From Gracilibacillus salinarum (GTDB lineage: Bacteria > Bacillota > Bacilli > Bacillales > Amphibacillaceae): a stretch of 64,000 bases of DNA. How positions within the stretch are numbered: the stretch's first letter is position 1; each line of letters begins with the position of its first letter. The stretch covers positions 4,474,001 to 4,538,000 of the forward strand of contig NZ_CP095071.1 in NCBI RefSeq assembly GCF_022919575.1, in the 5' to 3' direction. The notes beneath the pieces were generated by a model. The model saw only the letters and a list, made by a program, of their open reading frames with translations, searched no databases and was not told the DNA's origin. This document shows positions 27,967 through 37,375 of the stretch, in pieces. The position numbers were made by a program, and so were the translations under genes.

Positions 27967-28485
27967 ATGTTTTTCGAGTTTCTCAGAGAAAATCGTGTTG
28001 TTGCAGGGCTGCTGGCATTTATTAGAGTCTACTTAGGTTATCAATGGATGACAGCAGGCTGGGGTAAAATTACCGGTGAAGGTTTTGATGCATCAGGATT
28101 TATTCAAGGAGCTATCGCAGGTGCAACGGGTGAACATCCGAGTGTTCAAGGATGGTGGGCTACATTTTTAGAAAACATAGCTTTACCAGGTGCAAGTGTA
28201 TTTAGCTTCATAGTGATGTGGGGTGAATTGTTAGTAGGTATCGCACTAATATTAGGCATTTTTACTAATTTTGCAGCATTGATGGGAATTATCATGAACT
28301 TTGCTTTTGTTCTAAGTGGAACCGTAAGTACAAACGGACAAATGATTTTATTAACTGCTATATTACTAGTTGCTGGTTATAATGCAGGTAGGTTTGGATT
28401 AGACAGATATGTGATTCCGTTTTTACACCAATTCATGGAGAAAAGAAGAAATAACGTGAAGCATTTGGTAGCAGGTAGTCATTAA
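27967..28485 (+). CDS. DoxX-family membrane protein, paralogue 1
   Basis: 172 residues with four predicted helices. The DoxX core shows IRVYLGYQWMTAGWGKITG, MWGELLVGIALILGIFTNFAA and NGQMILLTAILLVAGYNAGRFGLDR. The family includes quinol-related thiosulfate oxidation subunits and stress proteins such as CatD and MhqP; no catalytic role is certain. The ATG at 27967 is chosen because the downstream paralogue then aligns end to end and is equal in length. A GTG at 27958 is the alternative. Confidence 0.92.
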   Translation: MFFEFLRENRVVAGLLAFIRVYLGYQWMTAGWGKITGEGFDASGFIQGAIAGATGEHPSVQGWWATFLENIALPGASVFSFIVMWGELLVGIALILGIFTNFAALMGIIMNFAFVLSGTVSTNGQMILLTAILLVAGYNAGRFGLDRYVIPFLHQFMEKRRNNVKHLVAGSH

Positions 28486-28498
28486 GCACAGTATTTTA

Positions 28499-28515
28499 TG
28501 TGAAATATTGAACAA
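28499..28515 (+). promoter_or_regulatory. Candidate operator copy 3 before the second DoxX gene
   Basis: TGTGAAATATTGAACAA, in the same position relative to its gene as copy 2. The leader was therefore duplicated with the gene. Confidence 0.5.
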
Positions 28516-28530
28516 AAAGGGGAGATTAAA

Positions 28531-29049
28531 GTGTTTACGAATTTATTAAGAAATAATAAAGTTGTTGCAGGTGTGTTGACGTTTATCCGAGTATATTTAG
28601 GCTATCAATGGCTGACAGGCGGTTGGGGGAAAATAACAGGCGGTGGATTTGATGCAAGTGGTTTTATTCAAGGTGCGATTGGCCAGGCAACAGGCGATCA
28701 CCCAGCAGTTCAAGGATGGTGGGCAGCTTTCTTAGAAAATGTCGCAATGCCAGGTGCGAACGTCTTCAGCTTTATGGTAATGTGGGGAGAGTTTCTCGTA
28801 GGCTTAGCTTTAATTTTAGGTTTGTTTACTAACTTTGCAGCATTAATGGGAATCATTATGAATTTCGCATTTCTTTTCAGTGGCACCGTAAGCACAAACG
28901 GCCAAATGATTTTACTAACGATCTTCATTCTTGTAGCAGGATATAACGCAGGAAGATTCGGTCTGGATCGTTACGTCATCCCATTTTTAAAAAATAAAAT
29001 AAACCATAGCAACGAAAAAAAATATATTAGACACGCAGAGGCACACTGA
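28531..29049 (+). CDS. DoxX-family membrane protein, paralogue 2
   Basis: 172 residues, very similar to the upstream gene along its whole length (shared IRVYLGYQW, DASGFIQGAI, VSTNGQMILLT, AGYNAGRFGLDRYVIPFL). It arose by tandem duplication that included the leader. It starts with GTG after AAGGGGAG. The tails differ: this copy ends in KNKINHSNEKKYIRHAEAH. Third-position differences are frequent, so the duplication is not recent. Probably redox or quinone-stress related, by family only. Confidence 0.92.
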   Translation: MFTNLLRNNKVVAGVLTFIRVYLGYQWLTGGWGKITGGGFDASGFIQGAIGQATGDHPAVQGWWAAFLENVAMPGANVFSFMVMWGEFLVGLALILGLFTNFAALMGIIMNFAFLFSGTVSTNGQMILLTIFILVAGYNAGRFGLDRYVIPFLKNKINHSNEKKYIRHAEAH

Positions 29050-29189
29050 CAAAAAGATAGCTATTACCAAATAGAAGTCCTTAAACTTCCATCCTGAAGA
29101 TTAGAAAGCGATTTTGGATGAGCTTTCACTAAAATCTTCTATTATCTAAAATAGATCTGTTAGCAATACCCAGTAAATCCTATACTCAG

Positions 29190-29225
29190 ACCACACGCTC
29201 GAACGTTAATGCGTGTGGTTTTTGA
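29190..29225 (+). terminator. Terminator after the DoxX pair
   Basis: ACCACACGC/GCGTGTGGT stem with a 12-base loop followed by TTTTTGATTTT. Confidence 0.85.
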
Positions 29226-29235
29226 TTTTAACAGA

Positions 29236-29266
29236 AAGTATAAAAATGCAGTCTCACCAGTAATCA
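29236..29266 (+). repeat. Outer flank motif left of repeat copy E2
   Basis: AAAGTATAAAAATGCAG followed by TCTCACCAGTAATCA, as beside other copies. It lies about 20 bases before the inverted end, next to the A side. Confidence 0.7.
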
Positions 29267-29285
29267 TAGTGAACATGAAGTTTCG

Positions 29286-29931
29286 TTCCTATAATATGGA
29301 TTATGTTAACAAAGGCTGTATTGCATAATGGTCATTTTGATATTGATTATCTGCTTAGCAAAGCTCCAGAAATAGGCTCCGCGTCCTGTGGGAACGGCTT
29401 CAGCTAGGCTACTACTTTGAACGACTTCTTTACTGCCTTGTGCCGAGGAAGCTTACTTCAAAGCGATAATAGTAGACACAGGCACAAACTAAGTGGATCT
29501 TCATCTCGCGCTGATTCCACGGGAGTCTCCGCCTATTTCTTACGCTTATGGGAAGTGCTACAACGTATGGAACAGCTAAAAGCAGTAATTCTAGGCATTT
29601 TTCAATAGCTATTATATATGCATACGATCAATATGCTAGCTCTTACAAAAATTGTAGAGTCCCAATTCTAGCGTAGGCCAACTACGGAGACTCCCGCGGG
29701 ATTATGCAGGCGCTGAAGATCCACAACGTCTGCACCTGCGTCTTCTAGTAACGCTTCGAAGTAGGCTTCCTCGGTGCAAGGCAGCAGAGAAGTATTTCGG
29801 GTAGTAGCCTAGCTTCAGCCGTGCCCCGCAGGACGCGGAGTGGTTGGACGGAGCGGTATCCCAGCACATTAAATATCTCAATATGGATGCTTGGCTGCTA
29901 TGGCTAGTTAACATAATCCATATTATAGGAA
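29286..29931. repeat. Cloverleaf repeat copy E2 (646 bp, perfect 25-bp inverted ends)
   Basis: The ends are perfect 25-bp inverted repeats (29286-29310 and 29907-29931): TTCCTATAATATGGATTATG then TTAAC. Order is A-C-B. Stem A uses AAATAGGC/GCCTATTT, C uses CTACAAC/GTTGTAG and the GCGTAGG arm, and B lies near the right end. Both A and B carry the long tip variant (GGCTACTAC ... GTAGTAGCC type). It is non-coding; short frames within it are not conserved between copies. Confidence 0.88.
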
Positions 29932-30041
29932 GCTCAAATAGTTGTATTCCAAAAATGACAAAGTATTTCCATTTTAATTTTTCTGGACTCATAACAATTT
30001 TTAGAAACGTATACCTTAATTAGTAGAAATTTCAGAAAGAC

Positions 30042-30071
30042 AAAAAAAGGCACCCTGCATTTGCAGGGTGC
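30042..30071 (-). terminator. Terminator of the candidate sRNA
   Basis: Perfect 10-bp stem GCACCCTGCA/TGCAGGGTGC (30050-30071), then on the minus strand C and TTTTTTT. No protein gene lies upstream on this strand, which implies a non-coding transcript. Confidence 0.85.
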
Positions 30072-30168
30072 AAAGGGGGACAATCTATTTTGAATCAAAA
30101 TACTGTACATCTATCCACATCTGGAATGACGTGAACAGTATATGTACACAACAACTATTATTGTAACC
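30042..30168 (-). ncRNA. Candidate CcpA-repressed small regulatory RNA (RsaI-like)
   Basis: A minus-strand transcription unit with no reading frame. A promoter at 30203-30175 predicts a start near 30168. A first hairpin is formed by ATACTGT/ACAGTAT (30100-30141). An unpaired C-rich segment follows (GTCCCCCTTTG, 30082-30071 region). The unit ends in a perfect terminator with seven T. Length is about 125 nt. Two cre boxes cover the promoter. This layout recalls the CcpA-repressed, C-rich sRNA RsaI of staphylococci (family knowledge); homology was not tested. CCCCCTTT can pair with AAAGGGGG Shine-Dalgarno sequences. Confidence 0.65.
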
Positions 30169-30175
30169 GATTTCA
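30162..30175. promoter_or_regulatory. cre box 1 at the sRNA promoter
   Basis: TGTAACCGATTTCA matches the consensus TGWAANCGNTNWCA at every position. It covers the predicted start and touches the -10 box. Confidence 0.75.
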
Positions 30176-30203
30176 TTATATAAAATTTAGAAAACGATTA
30201 CAA
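30175..30203 (-). promoter_or_regulatory. Sigma-A promoter of the candidate sRNA
   Basis: On the minus strand TTGTAA (30203-30198), a 17-base spacer, then TATAAT (30180-30175). Confidence 0.75.
30189..30202. promoter_or_regulatory. cre box 2 over the -35 region
   Basis: AGAAAACGATTACA differs from the cre consensus only at its first base. It overlaps the -35 box of the minus-strand promoter. Confidence 0.7.
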
Positions 30204-30315
30204 TAGGTCTTTTGAACTAAATTTATTCAAATTATAGAAATAATAAAATTTTTTTCCTTGAATAAGCTTTAGTATAGAGCTCGTTTTAAAATACGCAAAG
30301 CAGTGGGTGATCAGC

Positions 30316-30801
30316 ATGAAAAAACGGCATTTCTATGATCGGCAGCAACGGAAAATTCTATTTTTTATTGGACTTGGTGCTTTTATCCTTGTATTAGCTT
30401 TTATCATTTATGGTATTGTTTATCTGTTTTCAGAAGAGCGTCAGGTGGTGCAGGTAGCGGAGCAGTTTTATGAATATGAACAGGAAGGCGATTTCGGTAA
30501 CTCATGGGAATTATTTCATTCCTCGATGAAAAAAAGATTTAATAAAGGAACGTATATGCAAGATCGTGCCCATGTGTTTCTTAATCATTTTGGTGTGGAT
30601 TCATTTGATTTTAGTCTTGGAGATCCTTCTGAAATCAAAAACTTTCAATTAACAGAGGATCCTACTGTCGAGTACACGGTGTACCAGATTGATGTTACAT
30701 CTATGTACAATAGTAAATATGGCTATCTGGAAATAAGGCAGCCGGTGATTTTAATTGAAGAAGATTCGGAGTGGAAAGTTTTGTGGGATTATGACCACTA
30801 A
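30316..30801 (+). CDS. Single-pass membrane protein, NTF2-like extracytoplasmic domain
   Basis: About 161 residues: basic N-terminus (KKRHFYDRQQRK), one helix (ILFFIGLGAFILVLAFIIYGIVYLF), then a ~120-residue outer domain. That domain has AEQFYEYEQEGDFGNSWELFHSSMKKRF and ends in EEDSEWKVLWDYDH, a layout like NTF2-fold/DUF4878 proteins. The ATG at 30316 follows GGGTGAT; a GTG at 30307 is the alternative. Function unknown. It is monocistronic or shares a transcript with the GntR gene 77 bases on. Confidence 0.7.
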   Translation: MKKRHFYDRQQRKILFFIGLGAFILVLAFIIYGIVYLFSEERQVVQVAEQFYEYEQEGDFGNSWELFHSSMKKRFNKGTYMQDRAHVFLNHFGVDSFDFSLGDPSEIKNFQLTEDPTVEYTVYQIDVTSMYNSKYGYLEIRQPVILIEEDSEWKVLWDYDH

Positions 30802-30833
30802 GAACGGTAAATGTTGTATTTTCTGTTCATTCA

Positions 30834-30863
30834 TTGTATACTGGTAACTACCATACTAGTATA
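30834..30863 (+). promoter_or_regulatory. Candidate GntR operator upstream of the glucuronate operon
   Basis: TTGTATACTGGTA-ACTACC-ATACTAGTATAA forms an imperfect palindrome directly before the GntR gene. The half-site TTGTATACT(A/G)GT recurs at 54171-54182. Confidence 0.5.
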
Positions 30864-30878
30864 AAAGGTGATGAAGAA

Positions 30879-31556
30879 ATGGCGAATTTAGGTCAACGAG
30901 CAAGGGGATCCTCAAGAGATTACGTGTATAACACGATTAAAGCACAAATCATGAATGGTGAGATACCACCTGGAACAAAATTATCTGAAAAAGAGATTTC
31001 TGACAAACTGGAAGTAAGCAGGACGCCAGTAAGGGAAGCGATTCTTAAATTGAATCAGGAAGAGCTGCTGGGCGTTTATCCGCAGATTGGCACAATTGTA
31101 ACCAAAATTGATTTGAAGTTAGTGGAAGAAGGCAGATTTATTAGAGAGAATATCGAAAAAGCGATTGTCCGGGAAGCGGCAGAAATGATGGATGAGGAAG
31201 CACTTCTTCAATTAGAAACCAATCTCACTTTACAGGAATTCTCTCTGGAGAAAGAGTCGTTTCAACGTCTCTTTGAACTAGATGATGAATTTCATCAATT
31301 ATTATATACAGGGTGCGGGAAAGACCGTACGTGGGAAATGATAAAACGAATGAATATCCAGTTTGACCGACTGCGTTTATTACGTCTTTCCGTTAATCAT
31401 GATTGGCAGATTATTGTAAGTCAGCATCGAGAGATATTTGAAGCAATCTCTGCTAAAGATGGCGTATTAGCAGAAAAATTAGTAATGGATCACCTTAAAC
31501 TTGTGAATGTGGAAAAAGATGATTTGAAACTGGACAATCCAGAATTTTTTATTTAG
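30879..31556 (+). CDS. GntR-family (FCD domain) regulator of glucuronate use
   Basis: A 225-residue repressor. The winged-helix domain spans roughly residues 10-75 (YVYNTIKAQIMNGEIPPGTKLSEKEI, LEVSRTPVREAILKL). An all-helical FCD ligand domain follows (DDEFHQLLYTGCG, ISQHREIFEAI-like). The ATG at 30879 follows AAAGGTGATG. It is the first gene ahead of aguA-uxuA-uxuB-kdgK-kdgA and matches UxuR/KdgR-type regulators in place and type. Its effector is probably a hexuronate intermediate (inference). Confidence 0.9.
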   Translation: MANLGQRARGSSRDYVYNTIKAQIMNGEIPPGTKLSEKEISDKLEVSRTPVREAILKLNQEELLGVYPQIGTIVTKIDLKLVEEGRFIRENIEKAIVREAAEMMDEEALLQLETNLTLQEFSLEKESFQRLFELDDEFHQLLYTGCGKDRTWEMIKRMNIQFDRLRLLRLSVNHDWQIIVSQHREIFEAISAKDGVLAEKLVMDHLKLVNVEKDDLKLDNPEFFI

Positions 31557-31568
31557 GGGTGACAGCTA

Positions 31569-33614
31569 ATGGATAGCAGTAAATATAAGATGTGGTTACA
31601 GTATGAAATATGTACAGTAGAACAGGTGAATGTGCAATATCAGAGTCTGTTGCGTAATGTCGTGATCAAAGGAAACGATCCAATCATTTTTTCGGCAAAG
31701 GATGAATTGCAGAGAGCTGTAAAAGGAATGTTAGATCATGAGTTAAGCTGGACTGAGAATGTCCAGGAGGCGAATTTTGTAATCGGTAACATAAATGAAG
31801 TAGCTGATTTTCTAAAAGAGGAGCAGCGTCAGTTGTTAACCGATTTAACCGAGGAAGGCTACATAGTTCAAACAAGTAATCAAAAAACGTATATTGTAGG
31901 AAATACTGATAAAGGTGTATTGTATGGAGTCCATCATTTTATACGACTAATGCAAATCAATTCAGATCTTTCACAATTGCAAATAGTGGAACAGCCAAAG
32001 AATCAGTTTCGGATGATCAATCAATGGGATAATCTGGATGGTACTGTGGAGAGAGGTTATTCAGGTCAATCGATTTTTTATCAAAACGGAAAAATTGTGA
32101 AGGATAAAAAGAGAATACGCGATTATGCAAGATACTTATCCTCTGTTGGAATTAATGCGATTTCCATTAATAATGTGAATGTATGGGAAGAGGAAACTTA
32201 TTTTATTACCAACAAATATCTTGCCGAAATAAAAGCAATAGCGGATATTTTTAGTGCTTATGCTATCAGGCTTTATTTAAGCATCAATTTTGCAAGCCCA
32301 ATGGCGATTGATGGTTTGTCAACAGCAGATCCTTTAAATAAAGAGGTAAAGCAGTGGTGGAAAGAAAAGGTCGCGGAAATATATGAATACATACCTGATT
32401 TTGGTGGTTTTGTTGTTAAAGCGGATTCAGAACATCGCCCGGGCCCGTTTACATATAATCGTGATCATGCAGATGGTGCTAATATGTTAGCCGAGGCATT
32501 GGAGCCCTATGATGGTAAAGTCGTTTGGCGCTGTTTTGTCTATAATTGTCTGCAGGATTGGCGTGATCGTGCAACTGATCGTGCAAGGGCTGCTTATGAT
32601 CACTTTAAACCATTGGACGGAAGATTCCATGAAAATGTCTTGCTGCAAATAAAGAATGGTCCGATGGATTTTCAGGTGCGTGAGCCTGTTTCACCTTTAT
32701 TAGGTGCGATGCCTCAGACGAATCAATTAGTCGAATTCCAGGTGGCACAGGAGTATACAGGTCAGCAAATCGACCTCTGTTATTTAATACCACAGTGGAA
32801 ACAGGTGTTAGATTTCGATACCCATATAAAAGGGACAGGATCCACTATTTCAGAAATTGTTGCGGGAAACATACACGCGTATAAGTACAGTGGTATTGCT
32901 GCTGTTTCAAACATTGGAGACGATGAAAATTGGACTGGACATACACTTGCTCAAGCAAATTTGTATGGGTATGGGCGCTTAATCTGGGACCCATCATTAT
33001 CTTCTCAGGAAATCGCAGAGGAATGGATAAGCCAAACATTCGGTAACCAGAAAGAAGTAGTTGAAAAAATTGGAAGCATGCTATTATCTTCGTGGACAAT
33101 ATATGAAAATTATACTGCACCGCTCGGGGTTGGCTGGATGGTGACACCAGGCATCCATTATGGCCCTAATATTGATGGCTATGAATATTCAAGATGGGGT
33201 ACATACCATTTTGCAGATCGTGAAGGAATAGGTGTAGATCGAACGATAGAAACAGGAACAGGGTACACGGATCAATATGAAGAGCCCAACCGGTCCATTT
33301 ATAATATTCTCAGTGAATGTCCGGATGAGCTGCTTTTATTTTTTCATCATGTACCATACAAGTATACGTTAAAGAATGGAGAAACTGTTATTCAACATAT
33401 TTACAACACTCACTTTAAAGGCTATGAGCAAGTAGAAGACTTAATGGATAGTTGGAATAGTCTGGAGTCATTGATGGACAACGACCGATTTAAAAATGTG
33501 CAAGATCGATTCCGCAGACAGAAAATAAACGCTAAAGAATGGAGAGACCAGATCAATAGCTACTTTTACCGGAAATCAGGGATTGCAGACCAATATAATC
33601 GAACAATTTACTAG
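31569..33614 (+). CDS. aguA: GH67 alpha-glucuronidase
   Basis: 681 residues, no signal peptide, therefore cytosolic. It removes 4-O-methyl-glucuronic acid from the non-reducing end of imported aldouronic acids. Catalytic residues align with the Geobacillus enzyme: Glu288 in [10 protein letters not shown] (acid), Asp367 in [10 protein letters not shown] and Glu395 in [10 protein letters not shown], each three positions later than the known 285/364/392. It lies 12 bases from the GntR gene and heads the uronate operon, which processes the acid it releases. Confidence 0.97.
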   Translation: MDSSKYKMWLQYEICTVEQVNVQYQSLLRNVVIKGNDPIIFSAKDELQRAVKGMLDHELSWTENVQEANFVIGNINEVADFLKEEQRQLLTDLTEEGYIVQTSNQKTYIVGNTDKGVLYGVHHFIRLMQINSDLSQLQIVEQPKNQFRMINQWDNLDGTVERGYSGQSIFYQNGKIVKDKKRIRDYARYLSSVGINAISINNVNVWEEETYFITNKYLAEIKAIADIFSAYAIRLYLSINFASPMAIDGLSTADPLNKEVKQWWKEKVAEIYEYIPDFGGFVVKADSEHRPGPFTYNRDHADGANMLAEALEPYDGKVVWRCFVYNCLQDWRDRATDRARAAYDHFKPLDGRFHENVLLQIKNGPMDFQVREPVSPLLGAMPQTNQLVEFQVAQEYTGQQIDLCYLIPQWKQVLDFDTHIKGTGSTISEIVAGNIHAYKYSGIAAVSNIGDDENWTGHTLAQANLYGYGRLIWDPSLSSQEIAEEWISQTFGNQKEVVEKIGSMLLSSWTIYENYTAPLGVGWMVTPGIHYGPNIDGYEYSRWGTYHFADREGIGVDRTIETGTGYTDQYEEPNRSIYNILSECPDELLLFFHHVPYKYTLKNGETVIQHIYNTHFKGYEQVEDLMDSWNSLESLMDNDRFKNVQDRFRRQKINAKEWRDQINSYFYRKSGIADQYNRTIY

Positions 33615-33671
33615 TGAATCGATTGTTAGAATAAAAACAACATATATGTCATGCAGAAATAGATTAACAGT

Positions 33672-33701
33672 TTGATAGTCGTTTCGGAGCAAGCGGCTAT
33701 C
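33672..33701 (+). other. Intercistronic hairpin between aguA and uxuA
   Basis: TGATAGTCG pairs with CGGCTATCA (one G-U) around a 12-base loop. There is no T run, so it is more likely a processing or mRNA-stabilising hairpin than a terminator. Confidence 0.5.
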
Positions 33702-33754
33702 AGTTTCTCGCATAACACGCAGAACTGGATCTTTGTTATAGAGGAGGAATGCAC

Positions 33755-34861
33755 ATGCGCATGGTATTTCGCTGGTTTGGTGAAGGCAATGATAGTATCA
33801 GTCTTTCACAAGTTAAACAGATCCCTGGTGTAGAAGGAATTGTTTGGGCATTGCATAATGTGCCGGTTGGAGAAATTTGGCCACTGGATAGAATGCAAGA
33901 GATAAAAAAACAAGCAAATAAATATAATCTGCACCTGGATGTCGTAGAGAGTGTCAATATTCATGAAACTATTAAACTCGGTACACCGGAACGGGATCAC
34001 TATATTAATAATTATCTGGAAACGATAAAAAATTTAGCCACAGTCGGTGTGAAAGTAATTTGCTATAACTTTATGCCTGTTTTTGATTGGGTGCGTACTG
34101 ATTTATTTGGAAAACTATCAGATGACTCGACAGCGTTATTTTATGAGAAAGCGAAAGTAGATGACATGGATCCGATGGAATTGGTAGAGAAAATCGCATC
34201 AAATCCAGATTATACAATGCCTGGATGGGAACCGGAGCGATTGGAAACATTGAAGGAGCTATTCCATGCCTATCATGAGGTTAGTACTACAGACTTAATG
34301 AATAATCTGGCATATTTTCTAGAGCGGGTTATACCCGTTTGTGAAGCGTATGATATTAAACTAGCTATTCATCCGGATGATCCGCCATGGGAAATTTTCG
34401 GCTTACCGCGTATTGTGACGACACAGGAAAGATTGAGAGAAATTATTAATCTAGTACCCAGTCATTGTAACGGGATCACCTTATGTTCAGGTGCGCTTGG
34501 TGTCCGAGCAGATAATGATATTGTTTCCATGATTCATGAATTTGCTGATCATATACATTTTGCCCATATTCGAAATGTGAAGTTATTTGATAATGGTGAT
34601 TTTATCGAAACATCCCACATGACAAGGGATGGTTCCATTGCGATAGACGACATTGTAAAAGCGTATAATCAGATCAGTTTTAAGGGGTATGTGAGACCAG
34701 ATCATGGCAGACACATTTGGGAAGAACAATGCCGACCTGGTTACGGATTATACGATCGTGCCTTAGGGATTATGTATTTATCTGGGTTGTGGGATGCCTA
34801 TCAATCGATGAAAAGAAGGGATGAAACTCATGTTACCGATACACAGCAATTTAAAGGATAA
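33755..34861 (+). CDS. uxuA: Mannonate dehydratase
   Basis: 368 residues. It dehydrates D-mannonate to 2-keto-3-deoxygluconate, using Mn2+ or Fe2+ in a TIM barrel. Family segments are [40 protein letters not shown], [37 protein letters not shown] and [14 protein letters not shown]. Of three near ATGs, 33755 has the right distance from GAGGAGG. The gene overlaps uxuB by about 30 bases. Confidence 0.97.
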   Translation: MRMVFRWFGEGNDSISLSQVKQIPGVEGIVWALHNVPVGEIWPLDRMQEIKKQANKYNLHLDVVESVNIHETIKLGTPERDHYINNYLETIKNLATVGVKVICYNFMPVFDWVRTDLFGKLSDDSTALFYEKAKVDDMDPMELVEKIASNPDYTMPGWEPERLETLKELFHAYHEVSTTDLMNNLAYFLERVIPVCEAYDIKLAIHPDDPPWEIFGLPRIVTTQERLREIINLVPSHCNGITLCSGALGVRADNDIVSMIHEFADHIHFAHIRNVKLFDNGDFIETSHMTRDGSIAIDDIVKAYNQISFKGYVRPDHGRHIWEEQCRPGYGLYDRALGIMYLSGLWDAYQSMKRRDETHVTDTQQFKG

Positions 34862-35675
34862 AGTAGCGGTTGTTACTGGTGGAGGAGGTGTCCTATGTGG
34901 AGCAATGGCAAAAGAACTTGCAAGACAAGGAATGAAGGTGGCCATCCTTAATCGGACCTTTGTTAAAGCAGAAAAGGTTGTTAATGAAATCAAGCAGGAA
35001 AAAGGTGAGGCGATGGCAATAGCGTGCGATGTATTGGATCGTAATGCTGTTATTGCAGCAGAGCAGCAAGTGTTTCAGACATTTGGCGCTTGTGATGTAC
35101 TTATTAATGGCGCAGGCGGCAATCATCCAGATGGCACAACGGCTAATGAGCGATTTAGCAAAGAGGATCAAAGTGATCCAGCCATTCGCAGTTTTTTTGA
35201 TATGACAACAGAAGGGTTCTCGTCTGTTTTTAATTTAAATTTCATTGGCACCTTGATTCCGACACAAATCTTTGCTGAACGGATGGTGAACCGGCGTACG
35301 ACGGTTATAAACATTTCTTCAATGAGTGCGCCAAGTCCGATGACCAAAGTACCGGCTTACAGTGCAGCCAAAGCAGCGATCAATAATTTTACTCAATGGC
35401 TTGCAGTACATATGGCAGAGGCAAATGTTCGAGTAAATGCGATTGCGCCTGGCTTCTTCTTAACCGATCAAAACAGACCATTATTAACGAAGGAAGATGG
35501 TTCACCTACGCCGAGAATGCAAAAAATCATCGATCATACACCAATGGAAAGGCTCGGATCGGCAGAAGATCTATTAGGAACGCTTTTATGGTTGACTGAC
35601 GAGGAAGCTAGTGGCTTTGTGACGGGCACATGTATTCCGGTAGATGGCGGATTTATGGCGTATAGCGGGGTGTAG
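34830..35675 (+). CDS. uxuB: D-mannonate oxidoreductase / fructuronate reductase (SDR type)
   Basis: 281 residues of the short-chain dehydrogenase family. It interconverts D-fructuronate and D-mannonate with NAD(P)H. It has the Rossmann [27 protein letters not shown] and the catalytic YSAAK ([14 protein letters not shown]) with Ser in NISSMSAPS. It belongs to the YjmF-like SDR type found in bacilli, not the long-chain E. coli type. The ATG at 34830 follows AAGGGATG and gives an overlap with uxuA. Confidence 0.93.
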   Translation: MLPIHSNLKDKVAVVTGGGGVLCGAMAKELARQGMKVAILNRTFVKAEKVVNEIKQEKGEAMAIACDVLDRNAVIAAEQQVFQTFGACDVLINGAGGNHPDGTTANERFSKEDQSDPAIRSFFDMTTEGFSSVFNLNFIGTLIPTQIFAERMVNRRTTVINISSMSAPSPMTKVPAYSAAKAAINNFTQWLAVHMAEANVRVNAIAPGFFLTDQNRPLLTKEDGSPTPRMQKIIDHTPMERLGSAEDLLGTLLWLTDEEASGFVTGTCIPVDGGFMAYSGV

Positions 35676-35677
35676 GG

Positions 35678-36634
35678 ATGAAAGATGTCATTACAGTTGG
35701 TGAATCAATGATTTTATTCACACCTGCTACGTCGCCGATGCTGAGATATGCAGAGACTTTCTCGAAAGATATAGGTGGTGCAGAGTCTAACGTCGCAATC
35801 GGATTAGCTCGATTAGGTCATGATGTCGGCTGGATCAGCAGGCTTGGTAATGATGAGTTTGGCACTTTTATTATGAACAGAATTCGGGGGGAAGGGGTGG
35901 ATGTCAGTCAGGTAAAGCGGGATGACGAATATCCAACCGGTTTATATTTTAAAGAGATCCGTCATGCAAGAGATGTGCGTGTCCAATATTACCGAAAAGG
36001 ATCAGCCGCCAGTCAGCTTTCAATTAATGATATCGATGAGACATATTGGATAGAGGCAAAATACCTTCATTTGACAGGGATAACGCCTGCTCTCAGCGAC
36101 TCAGCCTATGAAACAGTAGTGTTACTAATGAAGCAGGCAATAGCAAATAACGTTAAAATTGTCTTTGATCCTAACATACGTCGGAAGCTGTGGCCTGATA
36201 TTAAAGCACGTTCCGTATTGAAGGAATTAATTAGTTATGCAGATATTGTGCTACCAGGCATGGAGGAAGCAACTTTTTTATTTGGTGAAGAGGACCCGGA
36301 GAAAGCAGCTGCGTTATTTTTAGAAGCTGGCAGTGAGCAGGTGATCATCAAGTTAGGCGAGCGAGGTGCCTATTATAAAACAGCAAACGAAAATGGATTT
36401 GTTTCTCCGTATCAAGTGAAAGAGGTTATCGATCCGGTCGGTGCTGGTGACGGTTTTGCGGCAGGATTCATCTCTGGATTACTTGACGGTTTACCGACGG
36501 AACAAGCTGTGAAGCGAGCGAATGCAGTTGGCGCCATTCAGACGCAAATAGCAGGAGATTATCAAGGTTTACCAGATCGGGGAGAATTAGAGCAGTTTAT
36601 GTATAGACAATCAAATCAGGATGTCAAAAGGTAG
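35678..36634 (+). CDS. kdgK: 2-keto-3-deoxygluconate kinase
   Basis: 318-residue PfkB/ribokinase-family kinase giving KDPG from KDG and ATP. Signatures are GGAESNVAIGLARLGHDVGWISRLGNDEFG near the N-terminus and DPVGAGDGFAAGFISGLL with the catalytic Asp near the C-terminus. It lies 2 bases after uxuB and directly before kdgA, confirming the hexuronate route. Confidence 0.96.
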   Translation: MKDVITVGESMILFTPATSPMLRYAETFSKDIGGAESNVAIGLARLGHDVGWISRLGNDEFGTFIMNRIRGEGVDVSQVKRDDEYPTGLYFKEIRHARDVRVQYYRKGSAASQLSINDIDETYWIEAKYLHLTGITPALSDSAYETVVLLMKQAIANNVKIVFDPNIRRKLWPDIKARSVLKELISYADIVLPGMEEATFLFGEEDPEKAAALFLEAGSEQVIIKLGERGAYYKTANENGFVSPYQVKEVIDPVGAGDGFAAGFISGLLDGLPTEQAVKRANAVGAIQTQIAGDYQGLPDRGELEQFMYRQSNQDVKR

Positions 36635-36643
36635 GTGGCCGAT

Positions 36644-37282
36644 ATGGAGGGTTTACAGAGAATGACTGATACAGGGGTTATTGCCGTTATGCGGGATATG
36701 ACGCCTGAGACAATTATTCCAGTTGCGCAAGCATTGTATGATGGTGGCGTAACCATTTTAGAAATTACTGTGGAAACACCAAAGGTTTTAACATTAATGG
36801 AAATGGTCAAAGACAGATTTGGCGATGATGTGATGGTAGGTGCTGGTACGGTATTGGATGCAGAAACGGCAAGAGCAGCTCTAATGGCTGGAGCATCCTT
36901 TATATTTTCCCCAATAGTAAGAAAAGAGACGATTCAGATGACCAAGCGTTATGGTGCTGTTTCCGTTGCTGGTGCCTTTACACCAACGGAAATAGTAACG
37001 GCATATGAGAATGGTGCAGATATGATCAAGGTATTCCCAGCCAGTGTACTTGGACCACGTTTTTTTAAAGATTTAAAAGGTCCTTTACCCCATATCCCTG
37101 TGATGCCAACCGGTGGAATCGATCCCCGCAACGCAGGAGAGTATATCCAAGCCGGAGCGGTAGCGATAGGTGCTGGAAGTACATTGGTGAAAGGAACGAC
37201 TGAACTGTCGGAAGCATATTTAACCGATATTTCTGTAAAAGCAAAACAATTTATCACTGAAGTGAAAAAAGCAAGAAAATAG
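36644..37282 (+). CDS. kdgA: KDPG / 4-hydroxy-2-oxoglutarate aldolase
   Basis: 212-residue class I aldolase splitting KDPG into pyruvate and glyceraldehyde 3-phosphate. The Schiff-base lysine is in DMIKVFPASVLGP, and the catalytic glutamate in ILEITVETP. GAGTVLDAETARAALMAGA is also typical. The ATG at 36644 is preferred after AGGTGG; a GTG at 36635 directly abuts the kdgK stop. Last gene of the uronate operon. Confidence 0.96.
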   Translation: MEGLQRMTDTGVIAVMRDMTPETIIPVAQALYDGGVTILEITVETPKVLTLMEMVKDRFGDDVMVGAGTVLDAETARAALMAGASFIFSPIVRKETIQMTKRYGAVSVAGAFTPTEIVTAYENGADMIKVFPASVLGPRFFKDLKGPLPHIPVMPTGGIDPRNAGEYIQAGAVAIGAGSTLVKGTTELSEAYLTDISVKAKQFITEVKKARK

Positions 37283-37375
37283 CAGGTAATACGTTCTCTT
37301 CCTTAAAAAGGATGTTTGATCTTCACGGAATTGGGTTATAACCAATAAATGAGGAGTTATGAAGGAGGAGAAAAG

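Noticed and set aside
27853..28515. Calling the TGTGAA-N4-TGAACAA motifs Rex or Fnr sites
   Set aside because: Rex needs TTGTGAA-N4-TTCACAA and Fnr TGTGA-N6-TCACA. The right half here is TGAACAA, so the regulator cannot be named.
30099..30134. An 11-codon frame (ATG TGG ATA ...) inside the candidate sRNA
   Set aside because: There is no ribosome binding site and the frame lies in the first hairpin. Too weak to call a peptide.
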